Shown here in pieces: positions 52,410 through 61,849 of a stretch of 64,000 bases of DNA. Source of the stretch: Variovorax davisae (GTDB lineage Bacteria > Pseudomonadota > Gammaproteobacteria > Burkholderiales > Burkholderiaceae_C). The notes under the pieces are model-generated. The model was given only the letters and a program-made list of their open reading frames with translations. It had not been told where the DNA came from and searched no databases. Where the stretch lies: assembly GCF_030316845.1 (NCBI RefSeq), contig NZ_JASZYS010000003.1:372001-436000 (forward strand). The letters are read 5' to 3'. How positions within the stretch are numbered: position 1 is the first letter of the stretch; each line of letters opens with the position of its first letter. Position numbers and translations under genes: made by a program.

Positions 52410-53265
52410 TCACACGTCGACCACGAGCGCTGGGTCGAACTGCTCGTTCTCCGGTGGCCGGCTCGCAGACAGGTAGCCTCTTGGATTCGACAGCACCCGG
52501 CAGTTGCCGACGCGATAGTCGAAAACTGGTATGGGTATGCCCGTGGACCCAAAGCACCGGGACCTTAAAGAACTCTTCAGGCAACTCACTGACAAACGCC
52601 CCAGAACACCAGTCGTCCGCATAGCGCGCAGCCAATGGTTGCCTGTGCGGCGCGTGGTGCGTCACCACGACGGTGGGGCCAGCGAACGGCTCCGCCAGTT
52701 TCGTGACCAGCCACCGCCTTTGAACTCGATGGAACGCGAGCGTGTCCTCGGGTGTAAGGAGTCGATGGTCGCGCTCGCCGCCTGGGTCGAGGAGGTAGCG
52801 GCCAGTCGCACCGACAAGATCCTGCGCGGACATCTCGGTACGGATGACGCGGTAGTCCGACAGCCTGCGTCGGGATGTCCCAAGCGACCGAGGCACATGC
52901 GAATAGGGTCCGATGTGCGAGTCGATGCGCAGCGCGAAGTCGGTCCACAGCGTGCACCCAAGGAAGCGCACGCCATCGATCACGACCTCGCCGCAGTCCA
53001 GAGCATGGACCTTCGAGTTCTCGGCAGCCCGCTTCATCTCCTGAGCGACGGGCTGAACAACACCTCCGTAGAACTCATGATTGCCAGGCACATAGATCAC
53101 TCCTTTGGCGCAGGGAAACGTTGATGCCCTCTTCGCCCAGTGAATGGCGCTCGCAGCCGGCACCGCGATGTCGCCGGCGATCATCGCGACCTCGTAGCCG
53201 TCGGTCGGCGGAACGAAGGGGTACCCGAACTCGAGGTGCAGATCGGAAAGGATCAACAGCCTCAT
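52410..53265 (-). pseudogene. Metallophosphoesterase, third copy, with a one-base insertion near the 3' end
   Basis: A ~284-residue phosphoesterase paralog. The ATG at 53265 overlaps the preceding stop (ATGA). Metal motifs are SDLHLEF, GDIAVPA, GNHEFYG, THHAPH and GHTHTSF, all upstream of the shift. Where the sisters read HTHxSFDYxV, this copy has an extra T in a TTTT run (52522-52525), so the frame shifts. The corrected frame gives GNCRVLSNPRGYL and DPALVVDV and stops at 52410. In the uncorrected frame translation runs through to 51985. All catalytic motifs stay in frame, so even the shifted product might be active. Confidence 0.8.
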
Positions 53266-53864
53266 GGGACCGATCCTTCCTTCAGTTGAGCAGCTGCCCA
53301 AACTGAACCCATATCGCCTTGGGGCCCATCGTCTTCGGCGCGGTGCACAGGGCAGAGCGACGCCCAGGGCCCCCGATCGTTGTTGATCTCCGAAGGACTG
53401 CCACAAACGATGCACAGAGATCTCAGTTCCACCTCGATCTGCAACACGCGCTCGTCAACCGCCAACGCCACCGGATCGAAACCCTCGACAGGCTCGCATT
53501 CATAGCGATGCACCTCGGTCGGCCGATGGATGTTGATAGCGACGAGGGCCCTGCCTTCCATCTGAAAGGCAAAGCTCGGCGAGCCGAACTTCTCGCGCAA
53601 CCTCACCCAGTGGAAGCCGCGTTTGTCCGTGCGGAGGAATTGGTCGATGTCCTCGCAAGTCCTTGCAAGGGGCGCGAGCCAGCCTCGGAAGAATATGTAC
53701 GCGCGGCGCCGCTCTTCCCCTTCGAGCGGGAACATATAAGGGAAACGCGGTTGCAGAGCAGCTGGCGTGTGAGCGCGAAGACTGAACGGCGTAGCAAGCT
53801 CGCCAAATGCAGGCTCAACCGGCCTATCCGGGGAAGTGCTGCTTTGGCGACTGCTGTTGACCAT
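53262..53864 (-). CDS. Unknown protein, first gene of the phosphoesterase operon
   Basis: A 200-residue protein with an excellent ribosome site (AGGAG, seven bases before the ATG). After ~40 polar residues comes a folded part (RRAYIFFRGWLAPLARTCED, FHWVRLREKFGSPSFAFQ) and a C-terminal segment with CIVCGSPSE and LCPVH, which together could bind zinc. No family recognised. Its stop overlaps the start of the third phosphoesterase copy, so it is coupled to the operon. It could be the specificity or sensor component. Confidence 0.7.
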   Translation of the reverse strand: MVNSSRQSSTSPDRPVEPAFGELATPFSLRAHTPAALQPRFPYMFPLEGEERRRAYIFFRGWLAPLARTCEDIDQFLRTDKRGFHWVRLREKFGSPSFAFQMEGRALVAINIHRPTEVHRYECEPVEGFDPVALAVDERVLQIEVELRSLCIVCGSPSEINNDRGPWASLCPVHRAEDDGPQGDMGSVWAAAQLKEGSVP

Positions 53865-54918
53865 TCTGGGCTCCTGAACGGAGCCGAATCGATCAACTCC
53901 TTAAGACGGGGAAACGAAAGGGAAAAGGGGCGATGCCGACGCCACGTTTCGCATCGAGGCACGGCACGACGAGCCGCTGCGACTATTCGTGCGCGCTACC
54001 AGGCGCGCGTCGATAGCGGCGCGATTGCTGGTGACGGTTGAGCAGGTCAACATGACGAATTCGATGATCTTGAGCAGGAAATTGCCTCCCATCTTAGCCG
54101 TGGCCTCGACAGGTGCGCAACACCCACGTCACGAAATTCCAACGGAGCGGACGGGGGAAGGCCTTTTGGCTTCTTGCAAGCTCGCGCTGGTAACCATGTC
54201 GCGCCCGCCTTCCTAACCGAGCGGCTTCAACCCGCCGATTGGAGTCGCTGATCCAAGTGGACTGGATATCCTCGGTCCTGGCCGTCCACGGAGCGCCCCT
54301 GGCATGGATCGACAAATAACCAAGACGACCCCACGCTCGTGCCAGAGCGCTCGATGGAAGGCTACGGCGATCCCGGAACCATCGAGCATTGCCTTAGCGA
54401 TGAGTTCCACACGAGCATCGGGGCTGAGCTCCAGGCACTGTTGCGAATTGGCGGCCAGGAGGAACTGACGCCTACTGTGCTGGTGCGCGCGCTGGCCATC
54501 ATGCACCTCAACGGGACGATCGATGCGGTGCGCGTCGAAGCAGTTCTTCGACTGGGAATTCACGATGATGAGCGCCAGGGGTGCTCGACCGGTGCACCTT
54601 CGGCTTGGGCAAGATGCTCAGCCGTCAGAGCGCACAGCACCGTGAGGTGCCGGACTTGCTCCGGAATAGCGGCTCGGACGTGATCACCTGGCCTGAGCCC
54701 GCCGAAGCATCCGGTTACCGGTCACCCTCAACTGGCTTCACGGGAATCCCTGGAGAGACCTGTGAGTGATGAGTGCTCGTCACATGAGGCGAGGCCAGTT
54801 CCCTCCCCTCCATTGATGGGCATGTGACGAACGGCTGATGGACACAACACGATTCGCATAGTTCAATGCGAATGGCGACCGACTGAGTGCCGCGAACCTT
54901 GCGGCGAGGAGCACCCGA
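53865..54918. other. Gene-poor region upstream of the phosphoesterase operon
   Basis: About 1 kb without a confident gene. Minus-strand frames at 53901-54092 and 54213-54563 and plus-strand frames at 54339-54683 are open, but they have no recognisable domain and mutually conflict. The promoter of the operon must lie at the left side. The mix of partial frames suggests degraded mobile-element DNA. Confidence 0.4.
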
Positions 54919-55749
54919 GTGGCCCGAAGACCGATGGAGGGAATCCCGAGATCGCGAATTCTGCTAGCAGCGCTGGCCGGGATGTTCGCGACGGGCCTCG
55001 CCCTTATCACCCCTGCTCGCGACGCCCCCCTGCCCATCTCACCGTCGCCCGAGCGGGGGGCGGCTCCTGCCGTCCCGGACGCCAAGATGCCCGAGGAGAT
55101 GAAGCTGCGTCTCGAGCATCACCTCCAGGTCGAGCGCCTGATACTCGACAAGCTCCTGATTGGACTTCTCTTGATCGTCGCGGGATACGGCGTGAACTCG
55201 CTCATCGAATCCTACAAAGCCACCGCGGCGCAGAGCCATTACTTCCTGGACAAGCGCCTTGCTGCGGCGATTGAGATCCGAAAGAGGCTCACAGGCGTGG
55301 TTGACCCCCTACTGGAGATCACACTCAGCAGGTGCACTGGTGCCATCGAAAGCACAGAGCTTGTCGAATCGACGCGCAGCGGCCTCGGAGCGCTTACCAA
55401 CACTCTCAATTCCAACTCCCTTTTCTTGAAAGAGGACTACAAGGTCGAGGCAGAGAGAGCAATCAGCATCTTTCGCGGTACCCTTGCGCAAGCATGCTTC
55501 GAGAGTTGCGATATGCGTGAGTTCATCGACCAAGTTTCCCAGTACGTGACCGACGAAACCCGCGAGCAAGTGATCCCAGGAGGGGGTGCGGCTGTCATGG
55601 CCCCCCGAGGAAGATCATTCAAGCCAGTGGCTTGGACAGGGACGCATCTGCAGAGGGAGGGGAACAGCGCGTTCATGGTCGCAAACTTCAAGGCGTGGAG
55701 TGAACGGCAGGCGGCGCCGAGTCCCGTGCATAGGGTTTGCAACAAGTAG
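54919..55749 (+). CDS. Membrane protein of unknown function
   Basis: A 276-residue protein starting with GTG. There are two hydrophobic segments: RILLAALAGMFATGLALIT (~13-31, signal or anchor) and DKLLIGLLLIVAGYGVNSLI (~76-96). The rest is cytoplasmic or periplasmic and helical with several cysteines. The linker between the two segments is Pro-rich. I recognise no domain. It is 16 bases upstream of the small exported protein gene, so the two are probably co-transcribed. Confidence 0.6.
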   Translation: MARRPMEGIPRSRILLAALAGMFATGLALITPARDAPLPISPSPERGAAPAVPDAKMPEEMKLRLEHHLQVERLILDKLLIGLLLIVAGYGVNSLIESYKATAAQSHYFLDKRLAAAIEIRKRLTGVVDPLLEITLSRCTGAIESTELVESTRSGLGALTNTLNSNSLFLKEDYKVEAERAISIFRGTLAQACFESCDMREFIDQVSQYVTDETREQVIPGGGAAVMAPRGRSFKPVAWTGTHLQREGNSAFMVANFKAWSERQAAPSPVHRVCNK

Positions 55750-55765
55750 TCGAAGGGCGGTTCAA

Positions 55766-56143
55766 ATGTCAAATCTTCGCTTCGCGCTTCTCACATCGAT
55801 CGCACTGACAGCTCCGCCCGCCGGTGCGCAAGCAACAGGGTTTGCACAGGGATCTTCGCCCGCACGGCGCGATCTCGGCAGTCTACAGACCGGCGAATCT
55901 GCGATGCAGCAGTTCCCCAAGGTCGAGACTTCCTCCAAGAAGGGGAAGAGCACCGACAAAGAAGTGAAGGGCTATCCGGACGGACCCACGCCACCGACAA
56001 CACCAACAAAACCGACAACACGCATTTCGGAAGGTGCCGTTCGCGATGCCGCCGGTCTCACAGCGGAGTGCACCGCGCTGGACAGGGCAATTGCACGCAA
56101 GAGCGGTTCCAAACGCTGTGCGGACAGCGACTCGACACGGTAG
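55766..56143 (+). CDS. Small exported protein, unknown
   Basis: A 125-residue protein with a Sec signal (MSNLRFALLTSIALTAPPAG, cleavage after AQA). The mature part is Lys/Thr/Pro-rich and low-complexity (SSKKGKSTDKEVKGYPDGPT) with two cysteines near the end. Unrecognised. It directly follows the membrane protein gene on the same strand. Confidence 0.5.
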   Translation: MSNLRFALLTSIALTAPPAGAQATGFAQGSSPARRDLGSLQTGESAMQQFPKVETSSKKGKSTDKEVKGYPDGPTPPTTPTKPTTRISEGAVRDAAGLTAECTALDRAIARKSGSKRCADSDSTR

Positions 56144-56148
56144 TAGCG

Positions 56149-56523
56149 CTATACCAAGGCGGTCTCCGACTCAACCGCAACTCCATCGCTCGAAAGTAGC
56201 CCCTCGGCCTGCGCCCAGATGATGAGCCGCCCAGCGACGTCCATCGACACCGACTCCTCGCTTACGTCGAACTCGCCCTTCTCGGCCATGATCGCGGCGA
56301 TCATTGGCTTGGCGGTGCCGGCTGGCAGCATCTTGACCGACAACCGCAGCGCCTGCCAGTAGCTGTCGTCGGTACGGCCCAGCTTGAGTGCGGCGCGCAC
56401 CGGCGCGTCGGCGGCATTCGTCGTGAAGGCCCATTTGTCGAGCGGGCTCGCAGTGGTCTTCAGGATCTGGACCAAGACGCCTTCGGTGGTCACGAAGCGC
56501 GCGAACAGCGCGCCTGGCCGGCG
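56149..56523 (-). pseudogene. Possible C-terminal fragment of a conjugal-transfer/T4SS ATPase-like protein
   Basis: The frame reads PGALFARFVTTEGVLVQIL, then LDKWAFTTNAADAPVRAALK and LSVKMLPAGTAKPMIAAIMA to a stop at 56149. The W-A-x-T-T/N, two-Arg, L-P-x-G-x-A spacing recalls the C-terminus of VirB4/IcmB-type secretion ATPases, but the match is loose. The 5' part is missing and no ribosome site is visible. A remnant of conjugation genes would be plausible on such a replicon. Confidence 0.35.
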
Positions 56524-57001
56524 GCATCGCGGCTATCTTTTAGCTCCAGCGCATCCCGCACCGAAGCCTAGCCGCTTTGGCACGTGCACTGATCGGCGAT
56601 CTTCAAGGTTAGTTCTAGACGGAACTGAAAAAACGATCGAGCTCCGCTTCGGCAGCGGTTCCGAACTTCCACTCACTCCCTCTTTCGGGGATTGACGCTT
56701 TCTCCATCAGGTCTGGTTTGACAGGCAACTGTGAGTAAACGCGCTTGATCGCAGATGTTCGCCGGATTTGCTAAAAAAAGCTCATCCTTTTATGAGTGCT
56801 TTGTAAGATTGCTCCCGGATGCGAGTCTCTCTGAGATCAAACCGCAGTCGAAGTGGAGTCGCCTAAGGCCGCTCCGTTTTGCTTGAGTGGTTCGAACTCC
56901 ACTCACGCTTCGCGTGTCCGAAGCCGAATCACGCCACCACTCTCTCGTCAGCAAAATAGGCCCCGCAAGGATATTGAACAGGTCTTGAGCCTGTACCCGC
57001 A
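56524..57001. other. Intergenic region upstream of the recombinase
   Basis: No gene. A hairpin CTCATCCTTTTATGAG, flanked by an A-run before and TTT after (around 56775-56805), might be a terminator. The promoter for the recombinase at 57002 should lie at the right side. Confidence 0.4.
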
Positions 57002-58390
57002 ATGAGCCCAGCACCCAATAGATCTCTGAGCATCGAGCTCGCTACACAATCCCGCCCCGTCCTGCCACCACTGGGTGGTCAACCGGGGTCGAACCCAATT
57101 CCTCCACTGGAACGTCTTGGAGATTGGGTTGAGCGCGCTAACCAACCGGTCAATCGCAACACCGCGGGTCAGTACGGGCGAATCTTCTTTATGCTCGTGA
57201 AGCGCCTTGCAGAAGAGCTGGACATCGATCCCGACTGGGTGACTCCCGTGCAACTTGTCGAGCAACTCGCCGCCGACACGACCCTCGCAAACACGACCAA
57301 GAATACCTACCGCGCTGCCATCATCTGGGCGTGTAAGCAACCCAACTTCGGATTCCTCGACGGGGAACGGAGGGCGGGACTTGAAGCCGCTTGCGCATTC
57401 AATCCGCGCAAGCATGGTGCGGTCCGCGAGATCGTCCGAAACGCACGAGCCTCGGCTCGCGCGATTCCTGAGCAGGATCTTCGCCCAATCTTGGACGCTC
57501 TGATTTCGGCGCACCCTTCGGCGCCGGCTTGGCCCAAGAAGACCGCATACTGGCTCATGGCCGGGATCGCTACCGGCGCGCGCCCAAGCGAATGGGCAAC
57601 CGCTTTTTGGTTCGACCGCGATAGACGAATTCTCCGGCTGCCAAACATCAAGCTCAAAAAGCAACCTGCCTTCGACTGGCACTACATTCCGAAGGAACTA
57701 TTGTCTCGTGCAGATGCAGACCTAAGAGCGATGGCCGCGGTTGATACCGAGGACTTCTCCGATGTTCTTGACGCTGCCAGGAGGCAAGCCGACCCAATTG
57801 CGGCGACGACGGTTCATTTTGACAACGACGAGGCGCGGCAGATCGCCGATGCAGCTACGTTCGAGAGCCTGCGTCGACAACGTGCATGGGAGTTGCGGAA
57901 TGCCGGCCTCGCTTGGCGCGATATCGAGCTCGTGCCCACAACGGTCAGCGCAGTCGAAACACATTTGACGCTTTTGAGGGAGTACCTAGCGGGCGGAGAG
58001 GAAAGAACGTTCGATAAGTACTACGACGGTTGCCGAGCTGCACTTCGGAGCGCGTGCGAGGACGCTTTTGATGACGGGCGCATCTACTCTCTTTACGACG
58101 CCCGTTCGACGGCATCTGCAAATGCGCAAGCGTCCTTCGGGCCTGAACGAGCGGCGGAGATCTTGGGCCACTACATGGCCCGCAAGCGGACCGTCCGGAA
58201 CAACTACGCTGGCGCCGATCGAGCGTTTCGAAGGTCTGGGCGTTTCGCCCCGAACGTTGCTGATACTCAGAATCAACGAGATCAAGCGGCCGATCGGGCA
58301 GCTGAGCAGTTCGCGCGCGCTGGCGAAGGCAGTTTGTCGCCGAGCGAATCGTATGACTTTGGTCAAATTGCCGCTACACCCCGGTTCTGA
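57002..58390 (+). CDS. Divergent tyrosine recombinase-like protein
   Basis: A 462-residue protein. Residues ~40-130 resemble an integrase core-binding domain (NRNTAGQYGRIFFMLVKRLA, NTYRAAIIWACKQPN). The catalytic signatures are GARPSEW (Arg194), YDARSTASANA (Arg368, in place of HxxR), ILGH (His390) and RNNYAG (Tyr402). The spacing of the last three (R-22-H-12-Y) is that of tyrosine recombinases. The C-terminal ~50 residues are polar. It lies ~3.7 kb from the origin, so it might resolve replicon dimers or belong to an integrated element; its target site is unknown. Confidence 0.7.
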   Translation: MSPAPNRSLSIELATQSRPVLPPLGGQPGSNPIPPLERLGDWVERANQPVNRNTAGQYGRIFFMLVKRLAEELDIDPDWVTPVQLVEQLAADTTLANTTKNTYRAAIIWACKQPNFGFLDGERRAGLEAACAFNPRKHGAVREIVRNARASARAIPEQDLRPILDALISAHPSAPAWPKKTAYWLMAGIATGARPSEWATAFWFDRDRRILRLPNIKLKKQPAFDWHYIPKELLSRADADLRAMAAVDTEDFSDVLDAARRQADPIAATTVHFDNDEARQIADAATFESLRRQRAWELRNAGLAWRDIELVPTTVSAVETHLTLLREYLAGGEERTFDKYYDGCRAALRSACEDAFDDGRIYSLYDARSTASANAQASFGPERAAEILGHYMARKRTVRNNYAGADRAFRRSGRFAPNVADTQNQRDQAADRAAEQFARAGEGSLSPSESYDFGQIAATPRF

Positions 58391-58866
58391 GCGTTACGCC
58401 CGTGATGTCCGCCTGGCCCGCTACCGAAGCGTTCAAATCTGACCTAGTAGGGGTGGCGGCTGGGGGAAGAGCGTCCAGTCTTCGTGAGCCCCCGAAAGCG
58501 GGAACTGGTCAACGAAGCTCCTGGTGATAGTCGGCCGGCCATTGTTGAATGCTGCATGGTCAGTGCGCACGCGCGGAAATGCCATGCGCACTACCGTCCT
58601 GCCCCGACCCGGCTTCTCAATCATTCGGGGGACGCGAGTAGGTCAGTTTCCTCATGGTATCTACGACTCGCCCCGCAGTCGTCAAAGTCAAGGCGTGATT
58701 TCGATGGGAATCAGGCACCTTCCGAATGAGTTTCTCCAAGTTGTCTCACCTGGTTACGGCCGCAGAGGGACCGGCGCGGTGAGCGCTGTCGTCCAACTGG
58801 CTCAATGGTAAGCCGGGTTGCCACGCGATCCCCCTCCCCTTCCTTGCCTCAAGTGCCGAAGCCCGA
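58391..58866. other. Gene-poor region, left part
   Basis: No confident gene between the recombinase and the zinc-finger remnant. A minus-strand frame at 58433-58624 (RSFVDQFPLSGAHEDW) looks protein-like but lacks a ribosome site. Confidence 0.4.
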
Positions 58867-59060
58867 TCAGCGAAGCCCTTGCGCTCGCCCTCGCAACTGA
58901 GACTTGTTGGGCGATTTCTCCTTGTAGTCACACGCTGGGAATCGACTACACGCGCTGAACGGACCGTAAGGTCCTGACCGCGGCACCATATTCCCCTGAG
59001 AGCACTTAGGACAGATCTTCGCGTCCACTTCCTTCCGTCCAGTGTCTGGATTTCCAGCCC
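58867..59060 (-). pseudogene. Topoisomerase-type zinc-finger fragment
   Basis: The minus strand encodes ICPKCSQGNMVPRSGPYGPF followed by SACSRFPACDYKE and a stop. The four Cys (CPKC, ACS, PACD) match the C4 zinc finger found at the C-terminus of type IA topoisomerases and in some nuclease or helicase-associated proteins. A stop lies just upstream in this frame, while another frame upstream is open (SCFVLELIKEHG), so it may be the 3' end of a frameshifted gene. Confidence 0.55.
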
Positions 59061-59585
59061 ATGCTCTTTAATCAGCTCGAGCACGAAGCAGGAGCGATTG
59101 TTCGCCTCGGGCTGGATGATCGTCGCCAACAAACAGTTCGCGTTGACCATTGCGATCTCGACCGTGATCTCCGCGGTCAACTCGCTTACGCTCCAACGAC
59201 TTCGGGCTGCTCCCGTGCAGGGTCGCCCTGCCTGCTTCCTGTGGTCGACCAGTACCGCCTGTCGGGCACGAACACGCCACGGCACGCTCAGGCAAGGACG
59301 ATGGAGCTTCAGGCGCTTGGTTGCGACAGCGCCAACTGTCTAGCATTTAATCGGCTTGCGAGGGACTTGCCGCCAAGCTCGACGTCTGATTGGGCCGACA
59401 GGAACTCGTACTCGTTGACGCTGACACATTTGCTCGTGAAGGCCGCCCGCACGTGGAACGGATCTCCAGACCGGAGTCTTCCCTTCGGCGAACGAAATTC
59501 CTTACGAACGAGGTTCCTTTGGGATCTCTCTCCAAGACAAAGAAAATGCGTACCTCGATCTACCCGCGGCCCGGTTGCGCCAGGC
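59061..59585. other. Gene-poor region, right part
   Basis: No confident gene. A minus-strand frame around 59340-59480 contains HVRAAFTSKCVSVNEYEFLS, which looks protein-like and may be the continuation of the neighbouring frame after a shift. Confidence 0.35.
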
Positions 59586-59969
59586 TCAGCCTCGCGGGCG
59601 CAGGCTTGTCGTTGTTCGCGTGCCGCCACCCCGGACGGTCTGCAGCGCGATGTCGCATTCATAGAGAACGCCGGCGAGCGAGAAGAACAGCTGCCACCGT
59701 GCGCCCGTCGTCGGCGGCCCGTTGGTTTCGTCCCTGAAAACGAGAATGCCGGCCTCGCGCAGATCGCTGGTGGCGAACCAGCCGACCAAGTAGCTGTCGA
59801 ATGCGTTTGCGCTGATGGTGACCGTCCGAGCCGCGTCGTCGTATTCCACCGCTTCGAGGTGCAGGTCGAACATCAGAGAGTTGGTGTGCTTCAGGAAGCT
59901 TGGGCCAGGGCGCGCACTCACCAGGTCAGGTGACGCCCGTATCGCTGGCTGCTTCTGCGAGGTGGTCAT
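59586..59969 (-). CDS. Hypothetical protein, possibly part of a decayed gene
   Basis: A 127-residue frame. Its middle (HTNSLMFDLHLEAVEYDDAA, FDSYLVGWFATSDLREAGIL, WQLFFSLAGVLYECDIAL) looks like real protein with alternating strands. The last ~20 residues are low-complexity and may be out of frame. No family recognised. It lies upstream of the decayed stretch and 180 bases from the initiator gene's stop. Confidence 0.35.
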   Translation of the reverse strand: MTTSQKQPAIRASPDLVSARPGPSFLKHTNSLMFDLHLEAVEYDDAARTVTISANAFDSYLVGWFATSDLREAGILVFRDETNGPPTTGARWQLFFSLAGVLYECDIALQTVRGGGTRTTTSLRPRG

Positions 59970-60148
59970 GGCGGGCGGTCGATGTGTGAGCGTGAGGCTG
60001 AATCGTCATTTTCTTTCGACCCATTCCCTCGGGCCGCTCTCAGACGGGAGCCTGATTCAGACAGGCATTATCCCTTCCGAACGAACAAATCAACATGAAT
60101 CTTCGCGAACTGGCTCCGAGGGGATCTTCCGTACCCCGCGATCCGCTT

Positions 60149-61657
60149 CTACGCGAGCTGCAAGCTCCCTGGTGGGAGCCTTCCCGAAAGGCTGAAGTCC
60201 AGCAGCTGATCCGCGGTCGGCTGGGAATATGGTGGGCGTGTGGCCAGCCACTTGAAGAAGGTGTGCTTGGCCGACTTGGAGTCGATGCCTTGCTCAGCCC
60301 AAGCTCGAGCGATTGACGGCAACATCTTCGGAACCACCTCTTCATCGAACTGCTTGCGTAGCGCGTTCTGCCGACCGAGGGTGAACCGATCCCGAAAAGC
60401 AACTTCGGCCTCCTTTGCGAGCGCTCGGGTCCAGTCAGCTGCGAGATCGTCGCGAGACTTCTTGATAGAGGGCGGCTCTTTCCTTTCGGGCGGCGCGACG
60501 AGATGGAGATCGGGACTGGTCTTCTGCGCGGTGTTCGAATCGGCGTTCACTTTCCCGATAGCGACAAACGAGGTCGCATAGCCCTTCTTGAGAGCATCAC
60601 GAAAGAACGCTGCGGGAGATTCGATGTTAGGCAGTGCTGTGTTCCGCATTCGCTCCTCGACCAATTCGGTCGTGCGGCGCAGGAGGCCCTCGTCGTTCTG
60701 CACATAGATCTGGCCGGCCTCTTGCTCTTTGAAGCCGAAGGCGCGAATGCGGGCCAGCAGTTCGAGGTCAAAGATGTTGGTTGGGACGTTCACACCCAGG
60801 CTGCCTTGGGACTTGCGGTGGACCCTGAGTTGCAACTCCTCGACACGGCGCCCATGCCGGTGCTCAATTAGCTCGAGACTGAACTCCTCTTGGATGTCGT
60901 CAACTTCCTTCAGCGCGGGTGTCAAGACGTCGCGTTTGAAGTATCGATACTCCAACTCCCGATCCCCGCGTCCTGTGAGCGCGGCTACCCACCAGGCAAC
61001 TTCTTCACGGTGCGTCAGACCGCCAGGTGACGTGAGATACCGCAGACCGATCTCTGCGAGAACAGCGCCGGCCAACGACCTCACGTTCTCGTTGAGATTG
61101 ACCATCATCTTGGTGTACTGCTTCGGATCCAACACGTGGTCGCGAACGACGTCAGGAAAATTCCAATACAGCATCGTGGGGTGAGGCGGCCCCGCTTCCT
61201 TGATCTCGACCGTTCCCAGGATCTGAGATGACGACCAATAGCTCTTGCTGTGCTGATCGGAATTCCACTCGATCAAGGTCGTTTGCATCTCGCGGATGTA
61301 GTCCTTGAACAACGCCAGGCCGTTGCTGCCGTAGTGCGCAGAGGCGACGAGCTCGTGCAGTGGCATTGAGAACGATCCTGAGACAAGACGACGGCCTTTG
61401 CTGGCCTCCCAAAGCCGCTGTTGGTGTTGACGCTGCGCGTGGTACACGAGAGCCTGGTGGATCTTCCACGTCACCAGTGTGATGCGACCCTTCTTTGCGC
61501 GCATCCCTACCATCTCGTTGGCTTTACGGAAAGGACGGCGCTCCGCGGGTGGCGGATGGGTGTTGGCGCTCTCCGGTTCAACAAGTTCCCAAGCGCCCTC
61601 CGACTCCGGAGAGCGTGGCTCCACGTCGGATCCTTTGGTCGGCGTTGAACTGGTCAT
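60149..61657 (-). CDS. Replication initiator protein (Rep_3/RepB-like)
   Basis: A 502-residue initiator. After a ~45-residue polar N-terminus comes the first winged-helix domain (KGRITLVTWKIHQALVYHAQ, SFSMPLHELVASAHYGSNGL). The second (~180-310) includes NVRSLAGAVLAEIGLRYLTS and EYRYFKRDVLTPALKEVDDI. This order is seen in plasmid RepA/RepB and in Burkholderiales secondary-chromosome initiators. It binds iterons to open the origin and usually autoregulates. The adjacent iteron array (61.86-62.09 kb) is its expected target. It is longer at the C-terminus (~140 residues, Lys/Glu-rich) than small-plasmid Reps. It is divergent from parA. Confidence 0.85.
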   Translation of the reverse strand: MTSSTPTKGSDVEPRSPESEGAWELVEPESANTHPPPAERRPFRKANEMVGMRAKKGRITLVTWKIHQALVYHAQRQHQQRLWEASKGRRLVSGSFSMPLHELVASAHYGSNGLALFKDYIREMQTTLIEWNSDQHSKSYWSSSQILGTVEIKEAGPPHPTMLYWNFPDVVRDHVLDPKQYTKMMVNLNENVRSLAGAVLAEIGLRYLTSPGGLTHREEVAWWVAALTGRGDRELEYRYFKRDVLTPALKEVDDIQEEFSLELIEHRHGRRVEELQLRVHRKSQGSLGVNVPTNIFDLELLARIRAFGFKEQEAGQIYVQNDEGLLRRTTELVEERMRNTALPNIESPAAFFRDALKKGYATSFVAIGKVNADSNTAQKTSPDLHLVAPPERKEPPSIKKSRDDLAADWTRALAKEAEVAFRDRFTLGRQNALRKQFDEEVVPKMLPSIARAWAEQGIDSKSAKHTFFKWLATRPPYSQPTADQLLDFSLSGRLPPGSLQLA

Positions 61658-61849
61658 TGGCGGATTGTGTCAGCAAATGTGCCGGCCACACTTGATTCTG
61701 TCTCCGCTTTCAGGGATTTCGTGATTCTTCCGTTTTCACGTCAGCGGGCCCCGCCTTGATCCATTTGGAGAAGACACTTTAAGGCATTGAATACCTTGAT
61801 GGCTGGGAAATCACTTATGAATCAACGGCTTACGAGAATTTCCGGAGAT

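Noticed and set aside
54213-54769. Possible transposase remnant upstream of the phosphoesterase operon.
   Set aside because: Several overlapping open frames but no DDE, HTH or end-repeat signature that would support a family.
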